IMG/VR virus record: IMGVR_UViG_3300028025_001913
Coordinates: 1 to 64,000 of that record
Source: a virus
Reading direction: 5' to 3' (one strand)
DNA length: 64,000 bases
The position numbers and the translations under genes are program-made. Below the pieces are notes generated by a model. The model was given only the letters and a program-made list of their open reading frames with translations, was not told where the DNA came from and did no database searches. Positions 50,162 through 57,948 of this stretch are shown piece after piece. Positions within the stretch are counted from its first letter, which is position 1. Each line of letters begins with the position of its first letter.

Positions 50162-50353
50162 TTATACAAAGTCCTCCTTCTTGTATTTTTCGTTAATTAA
50201 ATGCTTTAGCTTTCTTATTGCTTTCTTTTCGACTGCATCAACTTGGCTCCTTGACATACCAAGCGCTTGTGCTACTTCGAGTTGTGACATGTAGTTATTG
50301 TTGTTCTGTATAAGTCTTTCTGTGTTGTACCACTCTTCGTCTCTGTACATCAT
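50162..50353 (-). CDS. Sigma-70 region-4-like mini-protein (63 aa)
   Basis: The last 45 residues read MSQLEVAQALGMSRSQVDAV, EKKAIRKLKHLIN, which closely follows the sigma-70 region 4 helix-turn-helix (consensus LTLEEVGKRLGVTRERVRQIE, AKALRKLRH). It lacks regions 1-3, so it cannot be a full sigma factor. It could bind -35 DNA or the RNA polymerase beta flap, as T4 AsiA and other appropriators do. It overlaps the 122-aa gene by 4 bp. Confidence 0.65.
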   Translation of the reverse strand: MMYRDEEWYNTERLIQNNNNYMSQLEVAQALGMSRSQVDAVEKKAIRKLKHLINEKYKKEDFV

Positions 50354-50718
50354 TCTATAATCCTATAAACAAGTCCTTGTTGGTTCATCTTGTAGTGCTT
50401 TTCAACTTTGTTAACTGATAGCAACCTCAACAAAACTAACCGCCAAAAATCATCAATCAAAAGGTCTTTTTCTGCTACCCAGTCGCCACCCCAACGCACT
50501 GTCCACATATCAACTACCGCCGATAACGGCGCTAGCATAGCCTCGCTTTGCAGGTCGCTTTCTGTTACTGCGTAACTACTACCTGTAAATACAGGTGGCG
50601 GTGCTATCATAGCGTTTGCTACTGTTATTCCTAAAACTCCTCGATGGTCAGTCCAGCCGACTACATGTTTATCTCTTTTTGCTATAGCATCAGCCATATC
50701 TTTATCTGATATGCCCAT
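50350..50718 (-). CDS. Hypothetical protein (122 aa)
   Basis: 122 residues, mixed helical and strand, with AVVDMWTVRWGGDWVAEKDLL and DFWRLVLLRLLSVNKVEKHYK. No family recognised. Coupled upstream to the HNH gene (1-bp overlap) and downstream to the sigma-like protein (4-bp overlap). Confidence 0.55.
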   Translation of the reverse strand: MGISDKDMADAIAKRDKHVVGWTDHRGVLGITVANAMIAPPPVFTGSSYAVTESDLQSEAMLAPLSAVVDMWTVRWGGDWVAEKDLLIDDFWRLVLLRLLSVNKVEKHYKMNQQGLVYRIIE

Positions 50719-50975
50719 TATTTAATAGCCCCTTTAGACGTGCGTTTGTATGAACGGTTCTCGCTAGCTGGCACGGCTTTTAGATTAGAACGTGTTGTAG
50801 TACCGCCCTTGCTTAGTGGCTTCTTATGGTCTACGTCTTTACCATCGCCCTTATGTACAACTCCTTCACGCTCTAGCATGCGCCTAGCTTTATTACGTTG
50901 GGCACGTTTCTTCTTTACTGCCTCAGTACCATCGTAGCTTGCGTACTCAGCTTTGTAATCTCTTTTGTAAGGCAT
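50718..50975 (-). CDS. HNH endonuclease-like protein (85 aa)
   Basis: 85 residues. The HNH core DVDHKKPLSKGG then TTTRSNLKAVPASENRSY follows the D-H...N...N order of small HNH nucleases; the first His-type position is replaced by the DH pair. The N-terminal 35 residues are very basic (KKKRAQRNKARRML). Small HNH proteins in phages cut DNA near the terminase or in replication. Catalysis is not proven. Confidence 0.7.
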   Translation of the reverse strand: MPYKRDYKAEYASYDGTEAVKKKRAQRNKARRMLEREGVVHKGDGKDVDHKKPLSKGGTTTRSNLKAVPASENRSYKRTSKGAIK

Positions 50976-50984
50976 TTCAATCTC

Positions 50985-51650
50985 CTAATGATTGGGGTTA
51001 AATTCACAACTCTTTACTTGACACCATCCACAGAGCGGTGTGCTTGTGGGATTCCACACGTCGTTGGCATGAGCCTGTTCTAGCCTAGCAACCCTCTCCC
51101 GATACATCGACCAGTGGAAGTCCTTCTGATCTACGGTCATCGTTTGCGTAACCATAGAACCTTTTACTACGAACAGCAGGGCTGAGTTAACTTGACGTAT
51201 GTGTGGGAAGTGGGTAAACACCATGAGAGACATTAGCGTTAGTTGGTCTCTGTCAGGATACTTGTCGTTACCTGTCTTGTAGTCCAACACCTTAGCCTTA
51301 AGCCCATCGTCGTCAATGATAAGCAAGTCAGCAATACCACGTACCCATACGTTCTCATCATCAAAGCTACATGGCTTTAAGTCCACAGTAACTCCCATCA
51401 AATGCTCAGTTAGCTTACGCCCTGTCTTCTTCTTAAGTGCGTCAAGTGTTGGCTGTATGTAGTCATGCTCAGGGGGTAGGGGTGTACCGTCCTTGATATA
51501 TTGCTCAGCCGAGTCATGTACTTGTTTACCATAGATGGTGTGCTTGTTCTCAGTAAAGGGGTAGTTCTTTAGAACCTTAACCTCATGGAAACGTCTTGCA
51601 CAACCTTCAAAGTCTTTGAGTCCTGAGTGACTCCACTTGATTGGCTTCAT
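50985..51650 (-). CDS. Cas4/RecB-like Fe-S exonuclease (221 aa)
   Basis: PD-(D/E)XK nuclease: GIADLLIID then VLDYKTG gives the D...(D/E)xK active site. A four-Cys iron-sulfur site is formed by C17 and C207, C210 and C215 (PLCGWCQVKSC) at the two ends, as in Cas4 and AddB nucleases. Likely a 5'-3' or dual-direction exonuclease for recombination or host DNA degradation. It overlaps the metallopeptidase gene by 4 bp. Confidence 0.82.
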   Translation of the reverse strand: MKPIKWSHSGLKDFEGCARRFHEVKVLKNYPFTENKHTIYGKQVHDSAEQYIKDGTPLPPEHDYIQPTLDALKKKTGRKLTEHLMGVTVDLKPCSFDDENVWVRGIADLLIIDDDGLKAKVLDYKTGNDKYPDRDQLTLMSLMVFTHFPHIRQVNSALLFVVKGSMVTQTMTVDQKDFHWSMYRERVARLEQAHANDVWNPTSTPLCGWCQVKSCEFNPNH

Positions 51651-51937
51651 TCGAATTTCGCAGTCTTGATTGCTTTATGTAGTCGGTCAGAAAAGTCAGC
51701 AACAAACTCTTCGTCATATGCTAAGCCACTACCCATGTCATGCAAGATAGCGTGCGTAAGCTCATGCCAAAATGTATTACTGCGCTCGTCATCGGTGTAC
51801 GTACCATAGGTGTTGCCCTTGCCTATTTTGATAACACGCCTGTCGTAGTGTATCTTGCCGTGACAACTTGCTACTCTGTCAGGCTCTTGTATTACGTAGA
51901 CTGAATCGCCTACTGTTACTTGCTTTGGTATCTTCAT
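51647..51937 (-). CDS. SprT/IrrE-type zincin (96 aa)
   Basis: 96 residues with the HExxH motif HELTH (H58-H62) followed by an acidic EEFVADFSDRL helix, as in SprT- and IrrE-like minimal metallopeptidases. The first half is a small beta sheet (DSVYVIQEPDRVASCHG). Possible roles are cleaving a host DNA-binding or repressor protein. 4-bp overlaps on both sides, so co-translated with the nuclease and the polymerase. Confidence 0.7.
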   Translation of the reverse strand: MKIPKQVTVGDSVYVIQEPDRVASCHGKIHYDRRVIKIGKGNTYGTYTDDERSNTFWHELTHAILHDMGSGLAYDEEFVADFSDRLHKAIKTAKFE

Positions 51938-53910
51938 TTCGCTTCTCCGTATCGTTTGTTACAACCTGTCTCGGCACCTAGTGGGATGCCTTTCATGTAC
52001 TTCGGTTCCTTAATCATCTGCTCTAAAACCCATTGCTCTGCTTCTATGGCTTCGTCCTCGGGCACTAGACATACGACTTCATCGTGGACGGTTAATACAC
52101 AGGAATACCTCTTTTGTATCCTGAGCATGCCATCCGTCATCACACATCTTGCTACTGCTTGTACTACGTTCTCTACTATCTTACCGCCATACAACTTCTT
52201 GTTATCGTCACCATAAGACCACTGCACTCTGCCTTTAACATCTGCCGAGCCTGTTAAGTTCGGATAACGTAATGATAAGCCATTTGGTAATATTATTCTT
52301 TCCTTGGAAAAAGTCAAGCACTTGTATTCAAAATCTTTACCGCCTACTAAACTACGTTGTATTAGGTGGTTACACATTTCCCAAAAGTCAGTTACGTTAT
52401 GCGCCGCCTCACGATACTTATCAATAATCTTCTTGGCTGCCAAACAATGGATTATTAATTCGCTCTCCTTACATGTGTGCGGTATCTTGTTAAGTAGTTC
52501 TACGTTGGTTTCCCAAGACAGGAAGTCATTGGCATACATCTTATCTACCCCAAGCTGTTTTGCAAACGTCTTGTCATACATGGTAGGTGGCGCACCTAGA
52601 AACCCAGTAAGTAACTGCGCTGAGAAGCTAGCCCAACCCATACCATAGCCACACCCTAGCAAGGCTGATTTGGCTGACTGTCTAAGCGTCGGATGGCTTT
52701 CTTTAGTGAGGTCGGGTATTCCAAACATTTGTGCCCCAAACCTTGAATAAGCGTCCTGCCCTGATGCAAAGATTTGTATAAGGCTCTCTGAGCCTGCAAG
52801 GTATGCGAGGACTCTTGGTTCGATTTGGGAGAGGTCACAGACCACGAGGGTATAACCTTCCGGCGCCTGTATAGCTTTACGTAGGAAAGACCCCCTCTTG
52901 AGGTTTTGTAAATTAAGCCCCGAGCCTTTGGACGCAGACCAACGACCGGTGTGTGCGCCGTAATAGTTGAGTGGTACAGGGAGCGTACCTCTGCCAGCAA
53001 TGTCGACAAAGCGTTGCGCTCTCGTACGCTCAAGTGTGCTCTTAACCTTGAGGCGTGCCTCGCAAACAATGGATACGTCTTCGTTGTCGTTATTAAGAAG
53101 GGCTTGGAATAGCGCATCGTTCTTGGCAAACGCATAGGCTTCTTTACCAGTTGTCTTGCTAATTTTCTTAGGGGGTATACATCCGAGTCCAATAAGAACA
53201 TTTGCAAATTGATCGTTACTTGCCAATGCCGTTTCTTCAACGCCAATCTTTGCCAAGATTGTTTCTCGCTTTTCTTTCTCATCTTTAATCGCTTCACGTA
53301 ACATATCCTCGTCTAGTTCTAGCACAGGGTTGGTAAACATCCTGAGCGTCATATCAATTAGTTTAAGTTCCTTAACAGGAAACCCGCCCTCAACTTCTTT
53401 GATTAGCCTTACAAATATTTCCTCACATAAGAACACATCGTGCGCACAATACTCGGCAAGCTCTTGCTCTACTTCATAGCTTAGGTCTGTTAAACCGTTT
53501 GTACTATGCACAGCAGTGCCTTTCGGCGGTAGCTCATAGTGTTCAGCTAACTTAGCTAGGCTATTGCCTACTTCCACCCCACGTAATGCTCGAGCCATAG
53601 ACAGGCTATCGAATATGAAGCAAGGCTTAGCACCATACACCCATGAAAGAATCGCTATATCAAACTGCGCATTGTGCGCAAGCACGGCAGTCCTACTCCA
53701 ATCCTGTTCATCTACCCACCCTTGTATGTCATCGTGTGATACCCATTGTGGTGGTACATTTACGTCTAGTGGTTTAAAGCACAAGCCAAAGGCTTTGAAA
53801 CGTGGGTCTCTGATGTACTCTTCCGTAGTCATCTTGGATAGCGTGTACTCTTTGCTATCCCACCTCGTCTCAAAGTCTATGACAAGTATTTTGTCAAATG
53901 GGTCACTCAT
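51934..53910 (-). CDS. polA: Family A DNA polymerase (658 aa) with Leu at position 762
   Basis: Proofreading and polymerase domains. The 3'-5' exonuclease starts with IDFET (D12, E14). Polymerase motif A is VCDLSQIEPRVLAYLAG at about 355-371; motif B RQSAKSALLGCGYG at about 408-421; motif C VHDEVVC at about 608. In motif B the residue equivalent to E. coli F762 is Leu (R-x3-K-x3-L-x3-Y-G). Leu762 is associated in viral-ecology work with slower, more accurate polymerases. There is no 5' nuclease domain. 4-bp overlap with the zincin gene. Confidence 0.93.
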   Translation of the reverse strand: MSDPFDKILVIDFETRWDSKEYTLSKMTTEEYIRDPRFKAFGLCFKPLDVNVPPQWVSHDDIQGWVDEQDWSRTAVLAHNAQFDIAILSWVYGAKPCFIFDSLSMARALRGVEVGNSLAKLAEHYELPPKGTAVHSTNGLTDLSYEVEQELAEYCAHDVFLCEEIFVRLIKEVEGGFPVKELKLIDMTLRMFTNPVLELDEDMLREAIKDEKEKRETILAKIGVEETALASNDQFANVLIGLGCIPPKKISKTTGKEAYAFAKNDALFQALLNNDNEDVSIVCEARLKVKSTLERTRAQRFVDIAGRGTLPVPLNYYGAHTGRWSASKGSGLNLQNLKRGSFLRKAIQAPEGYTLVVCDLSQIEPRVLAYLAGSESLIQIFASGQDAYSRFGAQMFGIPDLTKESHPTLRQSAKSALLGCGYGMGWASFSAQLLTGFLGAPPTMYDKTFAKQLGVDKMYANDFLSWETNVELLNKIPHTCKESELIIHCLAAKKIIDKYREAAHNVTDFWEMCNHLIQRSLVGGKDFEYKCLTFSKERIILPNGLSLRYPNLTGSADVKGRVQWSYGDDNKKLYGGKIVENVVQAVARCVMTDGMLRIQKRYSCVLTVHDEVVCLVPEDEAIEAEQWVLEQMIKEPKYMKGIPLGAETGCNKRYGEAK

Positions 53911-54128
53911 CTTATCCTTAGTAAAATTATTGCCACAACAACGAATAGTATTGTTGCTATGGTAGCCCTGATGTTGTATCGCATTTGAAGCAACTCAGGG
54001 TCTTTGATAAGACATTGCTGTAGCTTAAGCATGTCTCGGTCGTTCTCAATGTAGCGTGGCTTTAATGGGTTCATGTAATACGATGAGCCAATCTTAACCT
54101 TGCCGTTGTTATAGGATAGGTCGTCCAT
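53907..54128 (-). CDS. Small C-terminally anchored membrane protein (73 aa)
   Basis: The frame is open to 54155, but I chose ATG 54126-54128, which has a perfect GGGAGGA upstream and overlaps the previous stop (TAATGG). The product has a polar, Lys/Asp-rich N-terminus and one C-terminal TM helix (ATIATILFVVVAIILL, about residues 55-70) ending in RIR. A tail-anchored membrane protein with unknown role, coupled to the polymerase gene by a 4-bp overlap. Confidence 0.65.
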   Translation of the reverse strand: MDDLSYNNGKVKIGSSYYMNPLKPRYIENDRDMLKLQQCLIKDPELLQMRYNIRATIATILFVVVAIILLRIR

Positions 54129-54307
54129 TATTCCTCCCAACGTGTTGGTGTCCATAGACTTGGTACTTTCTTTTCCTCTAGCATGCGTTGTGCATACGGA
54201 TGAGGCTTAGGTTTGTACTCTGTTATGGGTGGGTAAGTTCTCGATTGTGCAATCTTGAACTCATCAGGTTTAGGTTTGTATGCGTTAAAGCCTTTATGTT
54301 CTTTCAT
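54128..54307 (-). CDS. Pro/Tyr-rich small protein (59 aa)
   Basis: I read this 59-codon frame from the sequence, ATG at 54305-54307 overlapping the previous stop (TAATG), stop at 54128-54130 overlapping the next ATG. The product is Pro-, Tyr- and Lys-rich (HKGFNAYKPKPDEFKI, YPPITEYKPKPHPYAQ) and carries two YKPKP motifs. Likely disordered; the repeated YKPKP could bind a partner. Function unknown. Confidence 0.6.
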   Translation of the reverse strand: MKEHKGFNAYKPKPDEFKIAQSRTYPPITEYKPKPHPYAQRMLEEKKVPSLWTPTRWEE

Positions 54308-54540
54308 TAGTTCAATGTCCTATTTTTAAGTTGTTTTTCATGCGCCATTACGTTGGATGCCGCTTCTATTAATAACTCAGGGACGTCATGCCCATCTAGA
54401 TTTAAGCCGTATATCTTCACGGTGTTTTCTACGTTATCTACTGATACTATTACTGCTGAGTGATGCGAGTTCTCCACAACGCATAGCTCTAGTGCTTTCT
54501 GTACTAACTTATAGCCCTCCTCTTTTAGATTGTTGTCCAT
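54307..54540 (-). CDS. Hypothetical protein (77 aa)
   Basis: 77 residues, helical N-terminus (LKEEGYKLVQKALELCVVE) and strand-rich centre (SAVIVSVDNVENTVKIYGL). No family recognised. It overlaps the VRR-NUC gene by 16 bp and is coupled downstream by TAATG. Confidence 0.55.
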   Translation of the reverse strand: MDNNLKEEGYKLVQKALELCVVENSHHSAVIVSVDNVENTVKIYGLNLDGHDVPELLIEAASNVMAHEKQLKNRTLN

Positions 54541-54827
54541 TCGTTTGCCTTCATCCTTTCTTCTACTTCGTTTACGTTATCTTCGTTAATAACGATTGCT
54601 TCGCCACCTGCAAGGCGTATGCATTTCATTTCATGTTCTTGCAAGGGGGTTGGCTTTCTAGTACCTGCCTTGCACTCTACTGCTAAGAACTTACCGCAGT
54701 AGCAGATGATAATGTCGGGCACACCACTACGCCCATAGCCACCTGTTGCAGGAAAGAAGTAATACGCAGTAGGAAACTTCTTGATAATAGCAACTACTTG
54801 CTTTTTAACTTTTGCTTCGGGGGTCAT
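54525..54827 (-). CDS. VRR-NUC nuclease (100 aa)
   Basis: A minimal PD-(D/E)XK nuclease of the VRR-NUC type: GVPDIIICYCGKFLAVECKAG gives D38, E51 and K53. Such stand-alone VRR-NUC proteins in phages cut branched or duplex DNA, probably to resolve replication intermediates. 100 aa is the normal size. It overlaps neighbours by 16 and 23 bp. Confidence 0.82.
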   Translation of the reverse strand: MTPEAKVKKQVVAIIKKFPTAYYFFPATGGYGRSGVPDIIICYCGKFLAVECKAGTRKPTPLQEHEMKCIRLAGGEAIVINEDNVNEVEERMKANEWTTI

Positions 54828-55008
54828 AGCGTTTCCTTATATTGTCAATGTGTTCTAAACACATAATGATTTTGCCAATCTGTTCCTCTAACATAGTCGT
54901 GTCAGCAACAGCGTTAGCTTTCACAGCCAAGATAACCTCAGCTTCTAGGTTAGACAAAGCCGCATTTTCATGCATCATAAATAATAATTCCGCATCACTG
55001 ATTGACAT
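54805..55008 (-). CDS. Small helical protein (67 aa)
   Basis: 67 residues, all helical, acidic to basic (SDAELLFMMHENAALSNLEAE, IGKIIMCLEHIDNIRKRYDP). Unknown. It lies between two DNA-related genes with overlaps on both sides. Confidence 0.55.
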   Translation of the reverse strand: MSISDAELLFMMHENAALSNLEAEVILAVKANAVADTTMLEEQIGKIIMCLEHIDNIRKRYDPRSKS

Positions 55009-55270
55009 TGTTTAAGTCCTTAAAAAAGTTAACGGCTTTGTTTGTCAGTACAAGTATATGGTTTGGTTTAGCAACATACTTCTTCTTGCTTAACGACGTC
55101 AGATACTTATGCGTAGTTGCGTGTGACATGACCTTACGTTTCTTAGCGGTGCTAAGCACGCTCATGGTCGTAGGGTTTTCTTCCTTGGCTATCATACCTA
55201 GGATGTACTCCTCACTCCATGATAAGTCATGCTTATCTCTTACTGCCTGTGTTGTGTATATATTACTCAT
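54995..55270 (-). CDS. Winged-helix-like DNA-binding protein (91 aa)
   Basis: 91 residues. Helices SEEYILGMIAKEENPTTMS, AKKRKVMSHATTHKYLTSLS and a basic wing (KKKYVAKPNHILVL) match a small winged helix (MarR-like). It may regulate early genes or bind origin DNA. Coupled to the 57-aa gene by ATGA overlap. Confidence 0.6.
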   Translation of the reverse strand: MSNIYTTQAVRDKHDLSWSEEYILGMIAKEENPTTMSVLSTAKKRKVMSHATTHKYLTSLSKKKYVAKPNHILVLTNKAVNFFKDLNNVNQ

Positions 55271-55440
55271 TCGTCTTCCTCCTCCTCACCTATTTCACCT
55301 AGGTATTCCATGCGAACACCACCTTCCATAAACTTATCCCAAAATTCTTTATCTATCATTGGGTTTGGTTCATTTACCAATGTCGACATAAAAATTTCGT
55401 CATCCCCATCCAACAATGTGTAGCTATAGTAAGTACCCAT
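55267..55440 (-). CDS. Acidic small protein (57 aa)
   Basis: I read this 57-codon frame from sequence, ATG at 55438-55440 with AAGGGGGG upstream, stop at 55267-55269 overlapping the next ATG. The product is acidic (LLDGDDEIFMSTLV, GEEEEDE tail). DNA-mimic or partner protein is possible. No family was recognised. Confidence 0.6.
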   Translation of the reverse strand: MGTYYSYTLLDGDDEIFMSTLVNEPNPMIDKEFWDKFMEGGVRMEYLGEIGEEEEDE

Positions 55441-55449
55441 AAACCCCCC

Positions 55450-56322
55450 TTAAAAATTAAACTTAGACAGGATGTCATCGACGTCTGCCTTAACGCTATT
55501 ACGTGTACCCATATCCTTGCGCAAGTCTTTGAGGTCTACGCCGTTAAGGGTTCTCTTTAGTGCGATGCGTGCTTCTTCTATTAGTGGGTCGTTGATTATA
55601 TTCAAGGACTCTGCCAACTCACACAACTCATGCGCAGTATCTAGCAACGTGTAGTTGAACACTCTAGGCTTTACTTCCCCTGCAACAACATCAACACCTA
55701 GTCTGTCTGACATACGCTTGAGGTGGTCAACAACCTTGAACTTAAACGAACCGATAGCGTGTTCGACTCGCTCGTCAGCAAACTTAGATAGCTTAGCTTT
55801 CAAGTCCTCCTGTGCATCGTTACCTACGTCAACCCTAAAGTCACCCGATGATGGCACAGGCATGTAGTTGACGCTGAACCTAAAGCGATGCGCTATATCA
55901 TCAGGTGCGGGGTAGTCGGTACGGTTAAACATATCACCTAGTGCCATAGCTTGTGCAGTAATTAAGGACGGATACACACTAACAAACTCAGTAACAAGCC
56001 CGAAGAACTTGTCCTCAGCTTCTTGTATCTTGCCATTAAACTCCATAAACTTAATGCTTGGCAATAAGCGAATACCCGAGTCACTCCACGGCAACGTGTT
56101 GTCGTACAGATAGCTTCGTGTCTCCGTCACGTACTGGTTGATGGTTTCTAACTCACTACGTCCTGCAAACAAGTTCTTGTTAACTCGAGCCGCACCTTTC
56201 TCGGATGCGTTCTTGTTGCTAACAAGTTCATCGGTGGTAGACCTGTCTAGTTTCCTAGCAGTCCATTGTGATACGCTAAGTTCCACCAACATAGCGCATG
56301 TATCTATGTTATATCTTGCCAT
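55450..56322 (-). CDS. DUF3150-like protein of the AAA/VWA module (290 aa)
   Basis: 290 residues, helical, with LVELSVSQWTARKLDRSTTDELV at the start and KAKLSKFADERVEHAIGSF, LDTAHELCELAESLN later. The opening and the neighbours resemble DUF3150 proteins that occur with MoxR-type ATPase and VWA genes in phages. The assignment is partly from context. It may be the substrate or adapter of the ATPase. The AAA (57949-59064) and VWA (56732-57940) genes lie upstream on the same strand. Confidence 0.55.
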   Translation of the reverse strand: MARYNIDTCAMLVELSVSQWTARKLDRSTTDELVSNKNASEKGAARVNKNLFAGRSELETINQYVTETRSYLYDNTLPWSDSGIRLLPSIKFMEFNGKIQEAEDKFFGLVTEFVSVYPSLITAQAMALGDMFNRTDYPAPDDIAHRFRFSVNYMPVPSSGDFRVDVGNDAQEDLKAKLSKFADERVEHAIGSFKFKVVDHLKRMSDRLGVDVVAGEVKPRVFNYTLLDTAHELCELAESLNIINDPLIEEARIALKRTLNGVDLKDLRKDMGTRNSVKADVDDILSKFNF

Positions 56323-56714
56323 TATTTAATCCCTAGTTGTGAAAACAAATCTCCCAAATCATCTAGCTTCTCATGTCTAGTGATAAGTACCTTACCATCC
56401 TTCGTTGTAATCGAATGGCTACCAGTACCCCATGACTTACTAGCGTTGGATGATACTGAACGATAGACAGTAGCTAAATCAAACTTACCAACAGGTATCT
56501 CAACTGTGGTGTTGACCTTGATGTTATCTATATACGGCTTAATGTGTTTAACAACTGCACCATGAGGATACAAAGCTTTGCGTCTCTTGATTTTTGTTAC
56601 TACTTCTAAGTTACCTGTCTTGTTGCCATCTGAATCTATGATGGCGTACTGAAAGCCAACTGCGTCAAGTAATTTAACTGCGTTTATTAATACTCTTGTT
56701 TGTATTGTGTTCAT
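56322..56714 (-). CDS. Hypothetical protein of the AAA/VWA module (130 aa)
   Basis: 130 residues, basic, mixed alpha/beta (TRVLINAVKLLDAVGFQYAII, KIRRRKALYPHGAVVKHIKPY). No family recognised. Overlaps the DUF3150-like gene by 1 bp and follows the VWA gene by 17 bp, so it is part of the same operon. Confidence 0.55.
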   Translation of the reverse strand: MNTIQTRVLINAVKLLDAVGFQYAIIDSDGNKTGNLEVVTKIKRRKALYPHGAVVKHIKPYIDNIKVNTTVEIPVGKFDLATVYRSVSSNASKSWGTGSHSITTKDGKVLITRHEKLDDLGDLFSQLGIK

Positions 56715-56731
56715 AAATCTCTTTCGTTTGG

Positions 56732-57940
56732 TTAGTTTGAATAAATACGTACTGCCTTACCTTGTGGTGGTACGAAGTGGTCGTTGTCTACTACACCCCA
56801 TAACGCAGGCACTTCGACTACTGCGTTGTCACCATCAAGATACCCATCAGTCAACCATATGACACCTTTCGGTTGATACTTCTTCTCCCGAATGTATTGC
56901 ACAACGCACTCAGGAGACGTGCCACCCCCACCGCTAGGCTTGAGGAGTGACGCAATGTTTGCGAACTCATGTGGTTTGAAGTATTGCTCGCCACATACTG
57001 AGCTATCCCACCATATCAAGCGGACACCATCAGGGTTTACGTTCTGTGCGATGCGTGCTATCTCACCGAACACAGTAGGATAGATACCCATCATTGAACC
57101 TGACGTATCGCATGCCACAATCAACTCGCCTGTTGACTCCGAGAAGTGTGACGGCATGACAATGCCTAATGGTAGTAAGCGTTTGTTAGGTGGTGCAAAG
57201 CGAGAGTAGTCGTCGCCCTCACATAGCGCAGTAATCCACTCAGTCATATGCTCACGCCAGTTGGTGTCACGCTTCTGTGTTGCCCTGTCAAGCGGATTGT
57301 TTGCTGACTTGTTGCCTGCTATCTTGTCGGCAAGAAGCTTACCCTGACGTATAGCGTCGTCAATCTGTCTGCCTAACTCGTTGCCCTCTTGCTCGCTTAG
57401 CTTGTCACCGAACACGTGCTTGTCTAACGGCTCGCCACCCTCGCCACCACTCTGTAAGATATACGACTGAACAGGAACTTTTGTAGCGTTGCGTAGCAAG
57501 TCCTGTAACACCTCGATGAATGACCAACCCTTGTACTTGATGTTGTATAAAGGCTTAGGCTCAGTAGTGAACTCGATGAAGGTATGCGTTGGGTCAATCT
57601 CTTGTATCGTGCCGTTGACTACAAAGTCCATCGCAATACCTGTCAACTCAGGATGTTTCTTATCTACCTCAGCATAGATAACGCAATGGTGCAACGCCTT
57701 GTGCAACGCTTCATGTGCTACAACAAAGCGTAACTGCTTACGAGTAAGCGTGTTGACAAACTCATTGCTATAGATAACGTCACGTCCGTTGGTGCAAGCT
57801 GTACCAACAGAGTCGTCAAACTTGACTGCACCTACATACACTACACCTGATAACCCTGCGAACAATGCGTTGTTGCTCAGGTCTACGTGAACGGCAACCA
57901 CCTTATCGTGTGCCGATAATTTCTCCCATGTCTTTGACAT
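56732..57940 (-). CDS. VWA-like protein with metallopeptidase domain (402 aa)
   Basis: The N-terminal 120 residues hold an HExxH zincin motif HEALH (H76-H80, in FVVAHEALHKALHH), and the C-terminal half a VWA domain with the MIDAS start VACDTSGSM (about 272-280). This order is that of DUF2201-type proteins. In MoxR/VWA systems the ATPase remodels a target presented by the VWA partner. A protease domain suggests it can also cut it. The start follows ATATG after the AAA gene with 8 bp between. Confidence 0.78.
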   Translation of the reverse strand: MSKTWEKLSAHDKVVAVHVDLSNNALFAGLSGVVYVGAVKFDDSVGTACTNGRDVIYSNEFVNTLTRKQLRFVVAHEALHKALHHCVIYAEVDKKHPELTGIAMDFVVNGTIQEIDPTHTFIEFTTEPKPLYNIKYKGWSFIEVLQDLLRNATKVPVQSYILQSGGEGGEPLDKHVFGDKLSEQEGNELGRQIDDAIRQGKLLADKIAGNKSANNPLDRATQKRDTNWREHMTEWITALCEGDDYSRFAPPNKRLLPLGIVMPSHFSESTGELIVACDTSGSMMGIYPTVFGEIARIAQNVNPDGVRLIWWDSSVCGEQYFKPHEFANIASLLKPSGGGGTSPECVVQYIREKKYQPKGVIWLTDGYLDGDNAVVEVPALWGVVDNDHFVPPQGKAVRIYSN

Positions 57941-57948
57941 ATAGTTCC

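Noticed and set aside
52656-53297. 213-residue frame overlapping the DNA polymerase gene on the same strand
   Set aside because: The polymerase frame carries all catalytic motifs; this alternative frame is Arg/Lys/Ser-rich with no motif.
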